DNA from: Cytophagales bacterium
GTDB taxonomy: Bacteria; Bacteroidota; Bacteroidia; Cytophagales; Spirosomataceae
Direction of reading: 5' to 3'
DNA: 64,000 nt
Assembly (NCBI GenBank): GCA_024742395.1
Contig: JANSYO010000005.1
Span: 57,770-121,769 of the forward strand
Shown here one piece after another: positions 42,860-50,433 of the stretch. Made by a program: the position numbers and the translations under genes. Numbering within the stretch: the stretch's first letter is position 1; the number at the start of each line of letters is the position of its first letter. The notes under the pieces are model-generated. The model searched no databases, was not told the DNA's origin, and saw only the letters and a list, made by a program, of their open reading frames with translations.

Positions 42860-43108
42860 CTATGGCTGATAGCCAATCACAATTTTCTTTGATCTGATAA
42901 ATTCATCCTGATTCACAATCACGAAATAATTACCATCAGGAAGCCCAGCCAGGTCAAAATCATGCAAACCTTTATCATGAACTGCCTCCTGCAATATCTT
43001 GCCGGGAAGATTCTGTAATTGAAACAAGGTTTCAATTCCTTTAGGTACTTTTACATATACTTTGGCATCTTCCTCATTGAGGTAAATGACCATTTCGTCT
43101 TTTTTCAT
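42860..43108 (-). CDS. Small protein resembling a stand-alone T9SS sorting domain
   Basis: The 82-residue protein (ATG 43108) has the strand pattern of a type A sorting domain: VYVKVPKGIETLFQLQNLPG, KILQEAVHDKGLHDFDLAGL, then PDGNYFVIVNQ and RSKKIVIGYQP. In known cargo such a domain lies at the end of a long exported protein, but here there is no signal peptide or passenger. It may be a remnant or a chaperone-like partner of T9SS; resemblance only. The start at 43132 gives an extra 8 residues. Its stop is 20 bp before the ATG of the barrel gene. Confidence 0.6.
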   Translation of the reverse strand: MKKDEMVIYLNEEDAKVYVKVPKGIETLFQLQNLPGKILQEAVHDKGLHDFDLAGLPDGNYFVIVNQDEFIRSKKIVIGYQP

Positions 43109-43162
43109 ATCTGATCGTAAAGATGAAACCAAAGAAATTAATTCCCAGCATCAATGATAATT

Positions 43163-43747
43163 TTATGCCTGAGAGAATGAAATAAACTGTTTAAGCTCTT
43201 GGTATACCAGATGAATGGGTAAGCCCATTACAGTAAAATACGAACCTTCGAGTCTAGGGATTTTTGCCATGCCGATAAAATCCTGAATACCGTAAGCTCC
43301 GGCTTTGTCAAATGGTCTGCATTCCTTTATGTAGTAATCAATTTCCTCGTCGCTAAGAGTGTCAAAAGTGACTTCGCAACTATCAGCAAAACTCCTCTTA
43401 TAACCCATTGTTTTTATGGCAACACCGGTTACTACACTATGTTTATTACCCGAAAGGCTTTTCAACATCCCTTTTGCTTCTTGGGCATTGGCCGGCTTGT
43501 TCATGATTTCTCCGTTCAAAATCACTACTGTGTCGGCACAGAGCACCAGGCTATCATTGTAATCTTCTTTAAATTCTGAAAGCTTTTGTTCAGCCAAGAA
43601 AACCGGCACCTCCTCCAATGGCATAGAAGGAGGAAAACTTTCATCTGTTGGTTTAACAATCTTTGTAAAAGTAAAACCTGCATTGGCCAAAATCTCTGCT
43701 CTTCGTGGAGAACCTGAGGCTAAAATAAGAGGGCGTGTCAATTTCAT
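43163..43747 (-). CDS. maf: Maf-family nucleoside triphosphate pyrophosphatase
   Basis: It hydrolyses non-canonical or canonical NTPs (dTTP/UTP type) to monophosphate. The 194-residue protein has the Maf signature LILASGSPRRAEILANAG at the N-terminus, LCADTVVILNGEIMNKPANA in the middle (with the catalytic Asp) and KAGAYGIQDFIGMAKIPRLE, then GSYFTVMGLP near the end. The length is standard. It is divergent from the MarR gene, whose operator lies between them, and downstream of it runs the small sorting-domain gene. Confidence 0.95.
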   Translation of the reverse strand: MKLTRPLILASGSPRRAEILANAGFTFTKIVKPTDESFPPSMPLEEVPVFLAEQKLSEFKEDYNDSLVLCADTVVILNGEIMNKPANAQEAKGMLKSLSGNKHSVVTGVAIKTMGYKRSFADSCEVTFDTLSDEEIDYYIKECRPFDKAGAYGIQDFIGMAKIPRLEGSYFTVMGLPIHLVYQELKQFISFSQA

Positions 43748-43786
43748 ATACGGGTAAACGGCACTAAAACACCAATTTATCTGTTC

Positions 43787-43807
43787 TTGTATTAAATGTT
43801 AATACAA
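43787..43807. promoter_or_regulatory. Perfect inverted repeat, likely MarR operator
   Basis: TTGTATTAA, three bases, TTAATACAA: nine-base perfect arms just upstream of the marR-like gene's -7 element. This is the usual form of a MarR box, so autoregulation is likely; maf on the other strand may also be affected. Confidence 0.65.
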
Positions 43808-43815
43808 TTAATTAA

Positions 43816-43823
43816 TATATTTG
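43816..43823 (+). promoter_or_regulatory. TAnnTTTG element of the MarR-family gene
   Basis: TATATTTG fits the -7 consensus exactly, 7 bases before the ATG at 43831, which implies a near-leaderless transcript if used. Confidence 0.5.
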
Positions 43824-43830
43824 CAAAGTT

Positions 43831-44304
43831 ATGACATTAGAGAAAGATATAAAGCAAACCAAGCCCTTTAGGAATAACATTGAGAAATCAATTGTAAACG
43901 TCATGTTCACGAACAATTGGTTGTGCGATCAGCAATATAAAATGCTCAAAAAGCACGGAATTACGCTTCAGCAATACAATGTTTTAAGGATATTGAAAGG
44001 GCATTCTCCTGAACCCATCACTATCAATGGGATAATTGAAAGAATGTTGGACAAAATGTCAAATGCCTCCCGACTTGTTGACAAACTTCTTCATAAAGGA
44101 TTGGTGAGCAGATCATACCGATCAGATGACCGTCGTGCATGCGACGTTACTATCACGCAAAAAGGGATTGATTTTGTGAATGAATTGAACAAAGAGATAG
44201 AAATATTTCAAAAAAATATGTCAAACCTCAGTGAAAAAGAGTTTAATACTTTGAACGAACTTCTTGACAAATTCAGAGGCATTGAGCATGAAACAACTAA
44301 CTAA
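43831..44304 (+). CDS. MarR-family transcriptional regulator
   Basis: The 157-residue winged-helix dimer has KMLKKHGITLQQYNVLRILK (helix 2-3), ITINGIIERMLDKMSNASRL (recognition helix) and VSRSYRSDDRRACDVTITQK (wing with the DxRxxxxxLT-type motif), all typical of MarR. It lies behind a candidate operator. It overlaps the next gene, a lipase-like lipoprotein, by 17 bases, so that gene is its probable target. Ligand unknown. Confidence 0.94.
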   Translation: MTLEKDIKQTKPFRNNIEKSIVNVMFTNNWLCDQQYKMLKKHGITLQQYNVLRILKGHSPEPITINGIIERMLDKMSNASRLVDKLLHKGLVSRSYRSDDRRACDVTITQKGIDFVNELNKEIEIFQKNMSNLSEKEFNTLNELLDKFRGIEHETTN

Positions 44305-45484
44305 ATTTCTTTTTCTTTTTTCTTTTACTATTCTCCTTAGCTGTGAGGACAAATCAATTGAACAGCAGGGAAACCAGTATCTACTTGAATACAACTTAGT
44401 AAATTCATACAGTTTAGCAGAGTACAAAGCAGAGATTTCTAAAAGCTTTGGTGAAAATGCAGATCAGGTTTTATTGTTTGTACAGTCAGGTGTTGACCAG
44501 TATAAAATAACATACCATACTAAAGATTTGTACGGAAATGATGTCACGGCCTCAGGTGCAGTGATGATTCCTGCAGATAAAACCGATACCCCTTTAGCCA
44601 TGGCAAGCTTACAGCATGGCACCCTATTTAATGAGCAAGATGCTCCCTCCTATTTTAATAGTGAGTCTGAGGTATTATTAGGCTCCTTTTTTGCTTCCAC
44701 GGGTATTTTATCTGGAATGCCCGATTACGTAGGTTACGGTGAGAGCAAAAACAGCGATCACCCGTATGAGCACCGTGAGGGACTAGCAGTGGCAAATGTA
44801 GATTTTTTAAGAGCCATGCATGAATTTTTAAAAGAAAAAAATATACCTACCAATGGTAACCTTCTATTGGCAGGCTACTCTGAAGGTGGTTACGCCACCA
44901 TGGCTACACACAAATATTTACAAGACAATTTGGCCTCTGAATTTCCGGTGACGGTTTCTGTCTGTGGAGCAGGAGCTTACGATAAAACCGCCAGCTTCAA
45001 TAATTTCGTAAATGAACCCAGTGCAGGAATAGCGAGCAATAATAGATCCTATTTATGGGTGCTTGATACATACAATAAAGCCTATGATTTGAATCTAGAC
45101 TATGACTATATTTTCAAAGAGCCCTATGCCTCAAGAATCAAAAGTGATGGCTACAATGCCCTCATTGACATAAGCTTTAATGAATCTCTTAATCAGGCAT
45201 TTATTGACGATTTTAATTCAGGAAATTTACCTGAGCTTGCCGCTGCACTTAAAGACAATGACATCTACGACTGGAAACCCACTGCCATCACGCGGCTGTA
45301 TCATGGCAATGCAGATGACTACGTCCCTTACCTCAATTCGGAGAGAGCGTTTTCTGCAATGAAGGCACGTAATGCTTCTGGTGTTGAGTTTGTTCCTGTA
45401 GATGGCGGTACTCATGGAAGTACCATTAGTTCTTTTGTCTTTGGTGTGCTAGAATTATTTACAATTCACAAGTCAGACTCCTAA
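44288..45484 (+). CDS. Secreted alpha/beta-hydrolase lipoprotein (lipase-like)
   Basis: The 398-residue protein has signal and lipobox MKQLTKFLFLFSFTILLSC, mature Cys-EDKSIEQQ. The hydrolase fold shows the nucleophile elbow LLAGYSEGGYATMA (Ser in GYSEG), then LYHGNADDYVPY with the acid and DGGTHGS with the His, a complete catalytic triad pattern. The SLQHGTLFNEQDAPS segment resembles the oxyanion region of secretory lipases. I use the ATG at 44288 within the marR gene's end rather than 44264, because it starts the signal peptide. Probably a cell-surface esterase or lipase under MarR control. Confidence 0.88.
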   Translation: MKQLTKFLFLFSFTILLSCEDKSIEQQGNQYLLEYNLVNSYSLAEYKAEISKSFGENADQVLLFVQSGVDQYKITYHTKDLYGNDVTASGAVMIPADKTDTPLAMASLQHGTLFNEQDAPSYFNSESEVLLGSFFASTGILSGMPDYVGYGESKNSDHPYEHREGLAVANVDFLRAMHEFLKEKNIPTNGNLLLAGYSEGGYATMATHKYLQDNLASEFPVTVSVCGAGAYDKTASFNNFVNEPSAGIASNNRSYLWVLDTYNKAYDLNLDYDYIFKEPYASRIKSDGYNALIDISFNESLNQAFIDDFNSGNLPELAAALKDNDIYDWKPTAITRLYHGNADDYVPYLNSERAFSAMKARNASGVEFVPVDGGTHGSTISSFVFGVLELFTIHKSDS

Positions 45485-45537
45485 AACCTTTTTTATTAGA
45501 GTATAGTGGCTATTTTTGTCAAAACTTAATCTACTAT

Positions 45538-45855
45538 ATGTCATCGTTACAAAAAGGGTTTGTCCATACCGTCTATTTTTGGTTGAAAGAAAAAGATAAC
45601 AAGTCGCATCACGAGGCCTTACATAAGGGTTTACTGAAGTTGGCGGAGAATGAACTCATCCAAACGGCTTTTGTAGGAACTCCGGCCAATACCAGCAGGG
45701 AAGTTATTGACACTACATATGATTTTTCAATTACCTTCATCTTTGACAATAAAGAAGACCAGGATGCTTATCAGGTAGACCCTAAACATTACGAGTTCAT
45801 TGACAACTGTGCCCAATATTGGGAACGTGTTCAAGTATATGATGCTGAAAGTTAA
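45538..45855 (+). CDS. Dabb (stress-responsive A/B barrel) domain protein
   Basis: The 105-residue protein has the typical Dabb pattern: FVHTVYFWLKEKDNKSHHEA at the start, FVGTPANTSREVID in the middle and FSITFIFDNKEDQDAYQVDP, then KHYEFIDNC at the end. Proteins of this fold are dimeric, with a small hydrophobic pocket, and some act as cyclases or heme-binding proteins; this one cannot be assigned. It has no signal peptide. The next gene begins one base after its stop, so they are probably co-expressed. Confidence 0.88.
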   Translation: MSSLQKGFVHTVYFWLKEKDNKSHHEALHKGLLKLAENELIQTAFVGTPANTSREVIDTTYDFSITFIFDNKEDQDAYQVDPKHYEFIDNCAQYWERVQVYDAES

Positions 45856-45856
45856 A

Positions 45857-47152
45857 ATGTTAAAACGCTGTTTCTTATTCTTATTTATTGCAGTAAGCTT
45901 CTCATCTGTATCACAAAACATTCAGTTTGACGCGAAAGGGCTTGTTTTCCTATCAGACGCAGACATGTCTGCATTCAGTATCATAGATGGTAATCTGCGA
46001 AAGATGCCTGACTCAAAAGATGTCATTTCCACGCTCTCGTTCCCATTAAATTATGGAGACCCCAGCCAGATAGTGAGTGACAATGCATCAAATTCTGTTT
46101 TGAATTCGGCAAAAAGTCTGTCTATTACCTCAAATCAGAAATTGGCCTATGTACTGGAAACTAAAGGGCAAACCGGTTACAGTCAAACTAAGTATGAAGA
46201 CCTTATCGAAGATATTCCTGCAGGTAAATACATTACTGTAGTAAACATAGAAAATCTTAAAAGCCCGAAATCATTGTATAGATTTCCGGTAGGAACGAAC
46301 CCTAGAGCTATTTCCTTAAGCCCATCGAATAAGCTATTGGCTGTTTCATCAGAAGAATATGGAAAGGAACTTCAGGTTTTTGAATTGGATGAAACCGGAA
46401 AGCCACTAAGAGCTATAAAAAAGCCAAACGGATTCTCACCGGGTAGAATCGTGGATTTAAGCTGGCACTCCAGTGGCGATTACCTTATTTATCTGAACCA
46501 GGATGAGGCTGATCTCGGTGTCATAAAATTGGTTAGAGATGGCCCCACCAACCAGGTGATTAGGCTTGAAAAATTTGGCAATACAGTCAAAATAGGAGGA
46601 TTAATCACCAAAGGATCTTTCACCCCTGATGGAAAGTATTACATAGTTCTTGACAAGAAAAAGGAAGCCTTTGACCTTGAAAATAAAGCCAATGGCGAGG
46701 TCTTTATCATTAAACTAAATCTGGATGATGAGGCAGGAAATCATTTCCTTATTTCCAGAGCTCCTGTCGGGCATAATCCTTTTAGTTTTGATATTCATCC
46801 TTCAGGAAACTACATATTGGTAAATAATCTGGAACACTCTTTTTTACCTCCGGAACATTACCTTGATTCAGGAGAATCATCCTTGTCGGTTCTTCACCTA
46901 AATTTCAATGGAACCATAGAGAATATAAAAAACCTGAAGATTGACGGTATACTGCCTACCTCTGCTGTTTTTGACAAGGATGGTCAAAACGTAGCTTTGT
47001 CAATATTCCAATACCTAACATTTGGCCACTCTTTTGGTGGAATTGAATTTTTTCAATTTAATCCTACTGAAAAACAAATATTGAAATTTCAAAAGGGCAA
47101 AATTTATGTTCCTAGAGGTGTTCATACCCTAAAACCGATCTTAGACTACTGA
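45857..47152 (+). CDS. Secreted beta-propeller protein of unknown function
   Basis: The ATG at 45857 follows the Dabb stop by one base and begins a signal peptide (KRCFLFLFIAVSFSSVSQ). The 431-residue protein has about seven similar blades, with repeats such as KSLSITSNQKLAYVLETKG, PRAISLSPSNKLLAVSSEEY, DLSWHSSGDYLIYLNQDEAD, GSFTPDGKYYIVLDKK and FDIHPSGNYILVNNLEHS. This resembles lactonase or YncE-like propellers. Catalytic residues cannot be assigned. In-frame starts exist at 45800 and 45842 within the Dabb gene. Transcription is followed by the ROK regulator's own promoter. Confidence 0.8.
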   Translation: MLKRCFLFLFIAVSFSSVSQNIQFDAKGLVFLSDADMSAFSIIDGNLRKMPDSKDVISTLSFPLNYGDPSQIVSDNASNSVLNSAKSLSITSNQKLAYVLETKGQTGYSQTKYEDLIEDIPAGKYITVVNIENLKSPKSLYRFPVGTNPRAISLSPSNKLLAVSSEEYGKELQVFELDETGKPLRAIKKPNGFSPGRIVDLSWHSSGDYLIYLNQDEADLGVIKLVRDGPTNQVIRLEKFGNTVKIGGLITKGSFTPDGKYYIVLDKKKEAFDLENKANGEVFIIKLNLDDEAGNHFLISRAPVGHNPFSFDIHPSGNYILVNNLEHSFLPPEHYLDSGESSLSVLHLNFNGTIENIKNLKIDGILPTSAVFDKDGQNVALSIFQYLTFGHSFGGIEFFQFNPTEKQILKFQKGKIYVPRGVHTLKPILDY

Positions 47153-47200
47153 CCTTTCTTAAATTTTTCATTAAAGGCTTAAAATCTTCTAATTCTAATG

Positions 47201-47208
47201 TAGATTTG
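47201..47208 (+). promoter_or_regulatory. TAnnTTTG element of the ROK regulator gene
   Basis: TAGATTTG matches the -7 consensus exactly, 29 bases before the ATG. Confidence 0.6.
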
Positions 47209-47236
47209 AGTGCTCATTAATAAGAATTTATAAGAA

Positions 47237-48439
47237 ATGCCTACAGATCCACTGTTTGATTCTCAACAATCACTTGTTGACCAAAAAAAGAAGTTGAGTT
47301 ACACCAAAATACTCAATCATCTCTTTAACCAGGGCAGTAGTTCCATCGCAAAACTTGCAAAAGAAATACATACAAGCGTTCCGTCAATTACTGCCATGCT
47401 TGTTGATTTGCAACAAAACGGATGGGTTATTGAGAAGGGGGCGGCAAAAACTAAATCGGGTAGGCGGCCTGTTTTTTATGACATAAACGGAGCGAAAAAG
47501 AACATCTTTATCCTGGATGTTAATCTTTATCAAACCAATTTTATTTTTGTCAATCTCAGAAATGAAATCATCACAAAAACCACCTTTGATATTGACCTGG
47601 AAGATGAGCATTACCTGAAAGAAATATCAAAAGAGGTAGATCAGCTGCTCAAAGTCAATGATCTTCCATGGGCTATTGGCATTTCGGCACCAGGTCTTGT
47701 AGAGACCTCTTCTGGTTTAAATCACTCTCATCTGAAACTTAATAAAGATGGAAAGTCTCTGGCAGATGTACTGGAGAAAAAATACTCTATCCCTGTGTTT
47801 AATATCAATGATACCCGAGCTTCATTACTTGGCGAACATCATTACGGTCTGGCCAAAAGTAAAAAAAATGTACTCTTGGTTAATCTGGATTGGGGCGTAG
47901 GATTAGGGATTCTTCATAACGGTACCATTGTAGAGGGGGCTTCCGGTTTTGCGGGTGAGCTGGGCCATGTACAGATTTATCCTGACGGCGAGCTATGTAA
48001 TTGCGGCAAAATTGGCTGCTTAGAAACAGTTGCCTCGGCCTCCACCATTGTAAAAAAAGCAAAAAGAGGTCTGAATAATAATCAGGCTACTGCCTTATCG
48101 AATGTTGATTCAGAAATCACCTTGTCAGAAGTGATTGCGGCAGCAATTAACGGAGATGAATTCTCGATCGATATAATTTACGAAGTAGGTCGTGAGCTAG
48201 GCAAAGGACTTTCTATGGCTGTTCATCTCTTTAATCCTGAGACAATTATTATTGACGGTATATTAAAAAATGCCGGAGACCTTATTGTCTCCACAGTCAA
48301 GCAGTCAATTAATAAGTACTGCCTATCACCATTCAAAACCAATCTGGATGTAGTAATATCCCCCTTAGGGGATGACGCCAAAGTATTTGGTACTAAATCG
48401 TTCGTTTTCAACAAGATGATGGAATACTACGTAAACTAA
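47237..48439 (+). CDS. ROK-family transcriptional regulator (NagC/XylR type)
   Basis: The 400-residue protein has an N-terminal winged helix (SSSIAKLAKEIHTSVPSITA, then MLVDLQQNGW) and a sugar-kinase-like ROK domain with WAIGISAPGLVETSSG, NLDWGVGLGILHNGTIVEGA and the zinc motif CNCGKIGCLETVAS, ending LFNPETIIIDG. Such repressors sense sugars or sugar phosphates. The effector and target genes are not evident here: the neighbours are a propeller protein and pyrB. It has its own promoter, so it may act elsewhere in the genome. Confidence 0.93.
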   Translation: MPTDPLFDSQQSLVDQKKKLSYTKILNHLFNQGSSSIAKLAKEIHTSVPSITAMLVDLQQNGWVIEKGAAKTKSGRRPVFYDINGAKKNIFILDVNLYQTNFIFVNLRNEIITKTTFDIDLEDEHYLKEISKEVDQLLKVNDLPWAIGISAPGLVETSSGLNHSHLKLNKDGKSLADVLEKKYSIPVFNINDTRASLLGEHHYGLAKSKKNVLLVNLDWGVGLGILHNGTIVEGASGFAGELGHVQIYPDGELCNCGKIGCLETVASASTIVKKAKRGLNNNQATALSNVDSEITLSEVIAAAINGDEFSIDIIYEVGRELGKGLSMAVHLFNPETIIIDGILKNAGDLIVSTVKQSINKYCLSPFKTNLDVVISPLGDDAKVFGTKSFVFNKMMEYYVN

Positions 48440-48474
48440 TCATAAGTTTATAGCCCTTAATGACTGATTTAGAT

Positions 48475-48482
48475 TAAATTTG
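48475..48482 (+). promoter_or_regulatory. TAnnTTTG element of the pyrB operon
   Basis: TAAATTTG matches the -7 consensus exactly, 20 bases before the pyrB ATG. Confidence 0.6.
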
Positions 48483-48501
48483 CAAAACTTTTCAATTCCT
48501 G

Positions 48502-49425
48502 ATGCAATCACTAAGCACTCGGCATTTACTGGGCATCAAGCACCTCCAGACTTCAGATATTCATCTAATTCTGGAGACAGCTAAAGAATTTAAAGAGGTT
48601 ATAAACAGACCTATTAAGAAGGTTCCCTCTCTCAGAGATATTACCATTGCGAATGTCTTTTTTGAGAATTCTACCCGAACACGCCTATCTTTTGAATTGG
48701 CAGAAAAAAGGCTTTCTGCTGATGTAATCAACTTTTCATCTGCTTCTAGTTCTGTCAAAAAAGGAGAAACACTACTTGACACCGTCAATAACATCCTATC
48801 TATGAAAGTGGATATGGTGGTGATGAGACATAGTAGCCCGGGAGCTCCAGACTTTCTGGCAAGAAATATAAAGGCCAATATTGTTAATGCAGGAGATGGC
48901 ACTCACGAACATCCTACACAGGCCTTACTTGATGCCTATTCTATGCAAGAAAAAGTGGGTGATCTGACTGGCAAAAAGGTGGCAATAATTGGAGACATTC
49001 TTCATTCCAGAGTGGCTCTTTCCAATATCTTTTGCTTGCAGAAATTAGGAGCTGAAGTGATGGTTTGCGGACCAAGTACATTAATTCCAAAACACCTCCC
49101 TAAATTAGGCGTGAAGGTAGGGCATAATGTAAAAGAGGCATTAGCCTGGTGTGATATAGCTAATGTTCTGAGAATACAGCTAGAACGTCAGCAAATTAAG
49201 TACTTTCCTTCTTTGAGAGAGTATTCTTTGTATTTTGGCATTAACAAAGCCATGCTAGATGAACTAGATAAGGAAATTGTACTGATGCATCCGGGACCTA
49301 TAAATCGTGGGGTTGAATTAAGTAGTGACGCAGCTGACTCCTCTCAATCCATTATTCTGGAACAAGTACAAAATGGAGTAGCAGTAAGAATGGCTGTTTT
49401 ATATTTATTAGCACAGACAAACTAA
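48502..49425 (+). CDS. pyrB: Aspartate carbamoyltransferase, catalytic chain
   Basis: Second step of pyrimidine synthesis: carbamoyl phosphate plus aspartate to carbamoyl aspartate. The 307-residue protein has the carbamoyl-phosphate motif FENSTRTRLSFELAEKRL, VVMRHSSPGAPDFLAR, GDGTHEHPTQALLDAYSM, IIGDILHSRVALSNIF and LMHPGPINRGVELSSD, all of the ATCase family. No regulatory-chain gene (pyrI) follows, so it is of the unregulated class. It overlaps nuoC by one base (TAATG), an unusual neighbour, and this couples translation of the two. Confidence 0.97.
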   Translation: MQSLSTRHLLGIKHLQTSDIHLILETAKEFKEVINRPIKKVPSLRDITIANVFFENSTRTRLSFELAEKRLSADVINFSSASSSVKKGETLLDTVNNILSMKVDMVVMRHSSPGAPDFLARNIKANIVNAGDGTHEHPTQALLDAYSMQEKVGDLTGKKVAIIGDILHSRVALSNIFCLQKLGAEVMVCGPSTLIPKHLPKLGVKVGHNVKEALAWCDIANVLRIQLERQQIKYFPSLREYSLYFGINKAMLDELDKEIVLMHPGPINRGVELSSDAADSSQSIILEQVQNGVAVRMAVLYLLAQTN

Positions 49426-49931
49426 TGGACTTTAGCTCATTTCAGGAAATACTTAATAAAATCACTACTCAGTTTGGTGAGTCAGTGATAAAAGAAATTA
49501 ATGCTGAGGCCATCCAGCCATTTATTGAAATTGAGCCGAATTCACTACATAATGTCTGTACGTTCCTTTATGAAAATGACAGTCTTTATTTTGACTTCCT
49601 TAATTGTATTACAGCCGTAGACAATGGCCCGGAAAAAGGAACATTGGAAGTGTGGTATCATTTGAGTTCCATTCCCTTTGAGAAATCATTTATAGTAAAA
49701 GTGGTTTTGGATCGTGGTTCTGAAGAAAACCTTCCTGAGATTCAGTCTGTTTCTTCTGTCTGGAAAACAGCTGAATGGCATGAAAGAGAGGCATTTGACT
49801 TGGTGGGTATCACTTTCAGTAGCCACCCGGATTTAAGAAGGATATTGCTACCCGCTGACTGGCATGGACACCCTCTTCGAAAAGACTATCAGGAGCAAGA
49901 GACCTATCATGGCATAAAGGTAAAATACTGA
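49425..49931 (+). CDS. nuoC: NADH-quinone oxidoreductase subunit C-like (30 kDa subunit)
   Basis: The 168-residue protein has the respiratory chain 30-kDa subunit core: DFLNCITAVDNGPEKGTLEV, then WKTAEWHEREAFDLVGITFS, SHPDLRRILLPADWHGHPLR and KDYQ at the end. Subunit C is a peripheral-arm component of complex I. No other nuo gene is visible in the window; the locus (pyrB, nuoC, phosphoesterase) is separated from any nuo operon. It may be a displaced complex I gene or an additional copy. Overlaps: 1 base with pyrB at the start and 1 base with the next gene at the end (TGATG). Confidence 0.92.
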   Translation: MDFSSFQEILNKITTQFGESVIKEINAEAIQPFIEIEPNSLHNVCTFLYENDSLYFDFLNCITAVDNGPEKGTLEVWYHLSSIPFEKSFIVKVVLDRGSEENLPEIQSVSSVWKTAEWHEREAFDLVGITFSSHPDLRRILLPADWHGHPLRKDYQEQETYHGIKVKY

Positions 49932-50425
49932 TGCCAGTAATTGGTTTAATCGCTGATACTCACGGTTATTTAGACCCTCTTGTCTTTGAAAAGTTTGAGG
50001 ATTGCGATGAGATTTGGCATCTCGGCGATATTGGTGCTGAAGAAATCCTTAGTCAATTAAAAGCCTTCAAAGCTACCAAAGCCGTATATGGTAATATTGA
50101 CTCCCAGGAAATGCAGTGGAAATTACCTGAAAAAGAAATAATAGAGCTTGAAGGGCTTCGTTTTTTACTTATACATATTGCTGCGAAACCCCCGAAATAC
50201 AACAAGATCGTTCGCGATATTCTAAACACTGAAAGTATTAACGTCATCATTTGTGGGCATTCTCACAAAGAGGCGGTAGTAAAAGACAGGGAAAATAACA
50301 TAGTATTTCTAAATCCGGGAGCAGCAGGGAAACAAGGATTTCATCAGAGAAGACATGTGATGAAAATTCATGTTGACAACAAAAAAATAACTAATTTGGA
50401 GTTAATAAAGCTCGGTAATAAATAA
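49931..50425 (+). CDS. Metallophosphoesterase (YfcE/MJ0936-like)
   Basis: The 164-residue single-domain calcineurin-like phosphoesterase shows the five metal motifs: LIADTHGYLD, WHLGDIGAEE, VYGNIDSQE, FLLIHIAAKP and IICGHSHKE, then NPGAAG. It probably hydrolyses phosphodiesters such as cyclic nucleotides, but the substrate is unknown. It overlaps the nuoC stop (TGATG), so it is the third gene of an overlapping trio. The next gene begins 8 bases downstream. Confidence 0.92.
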   Translation: MPVIGLIADTHGYLDPLVFEKFEDCDEIWHLGDIGAEEILSQLKAFKATKAVYGNIDSQEMQWKLPEKEIIELEGLRFLLIHIAAKPPKYNKIVRDILNTESINVIICGHSHKEAVVKDRENNIVFLNPGAAGKQGFHQRRHVMKIHVDNKKITNLELIKLGNK

Positions 50426-50433
50426 ACCATTGA

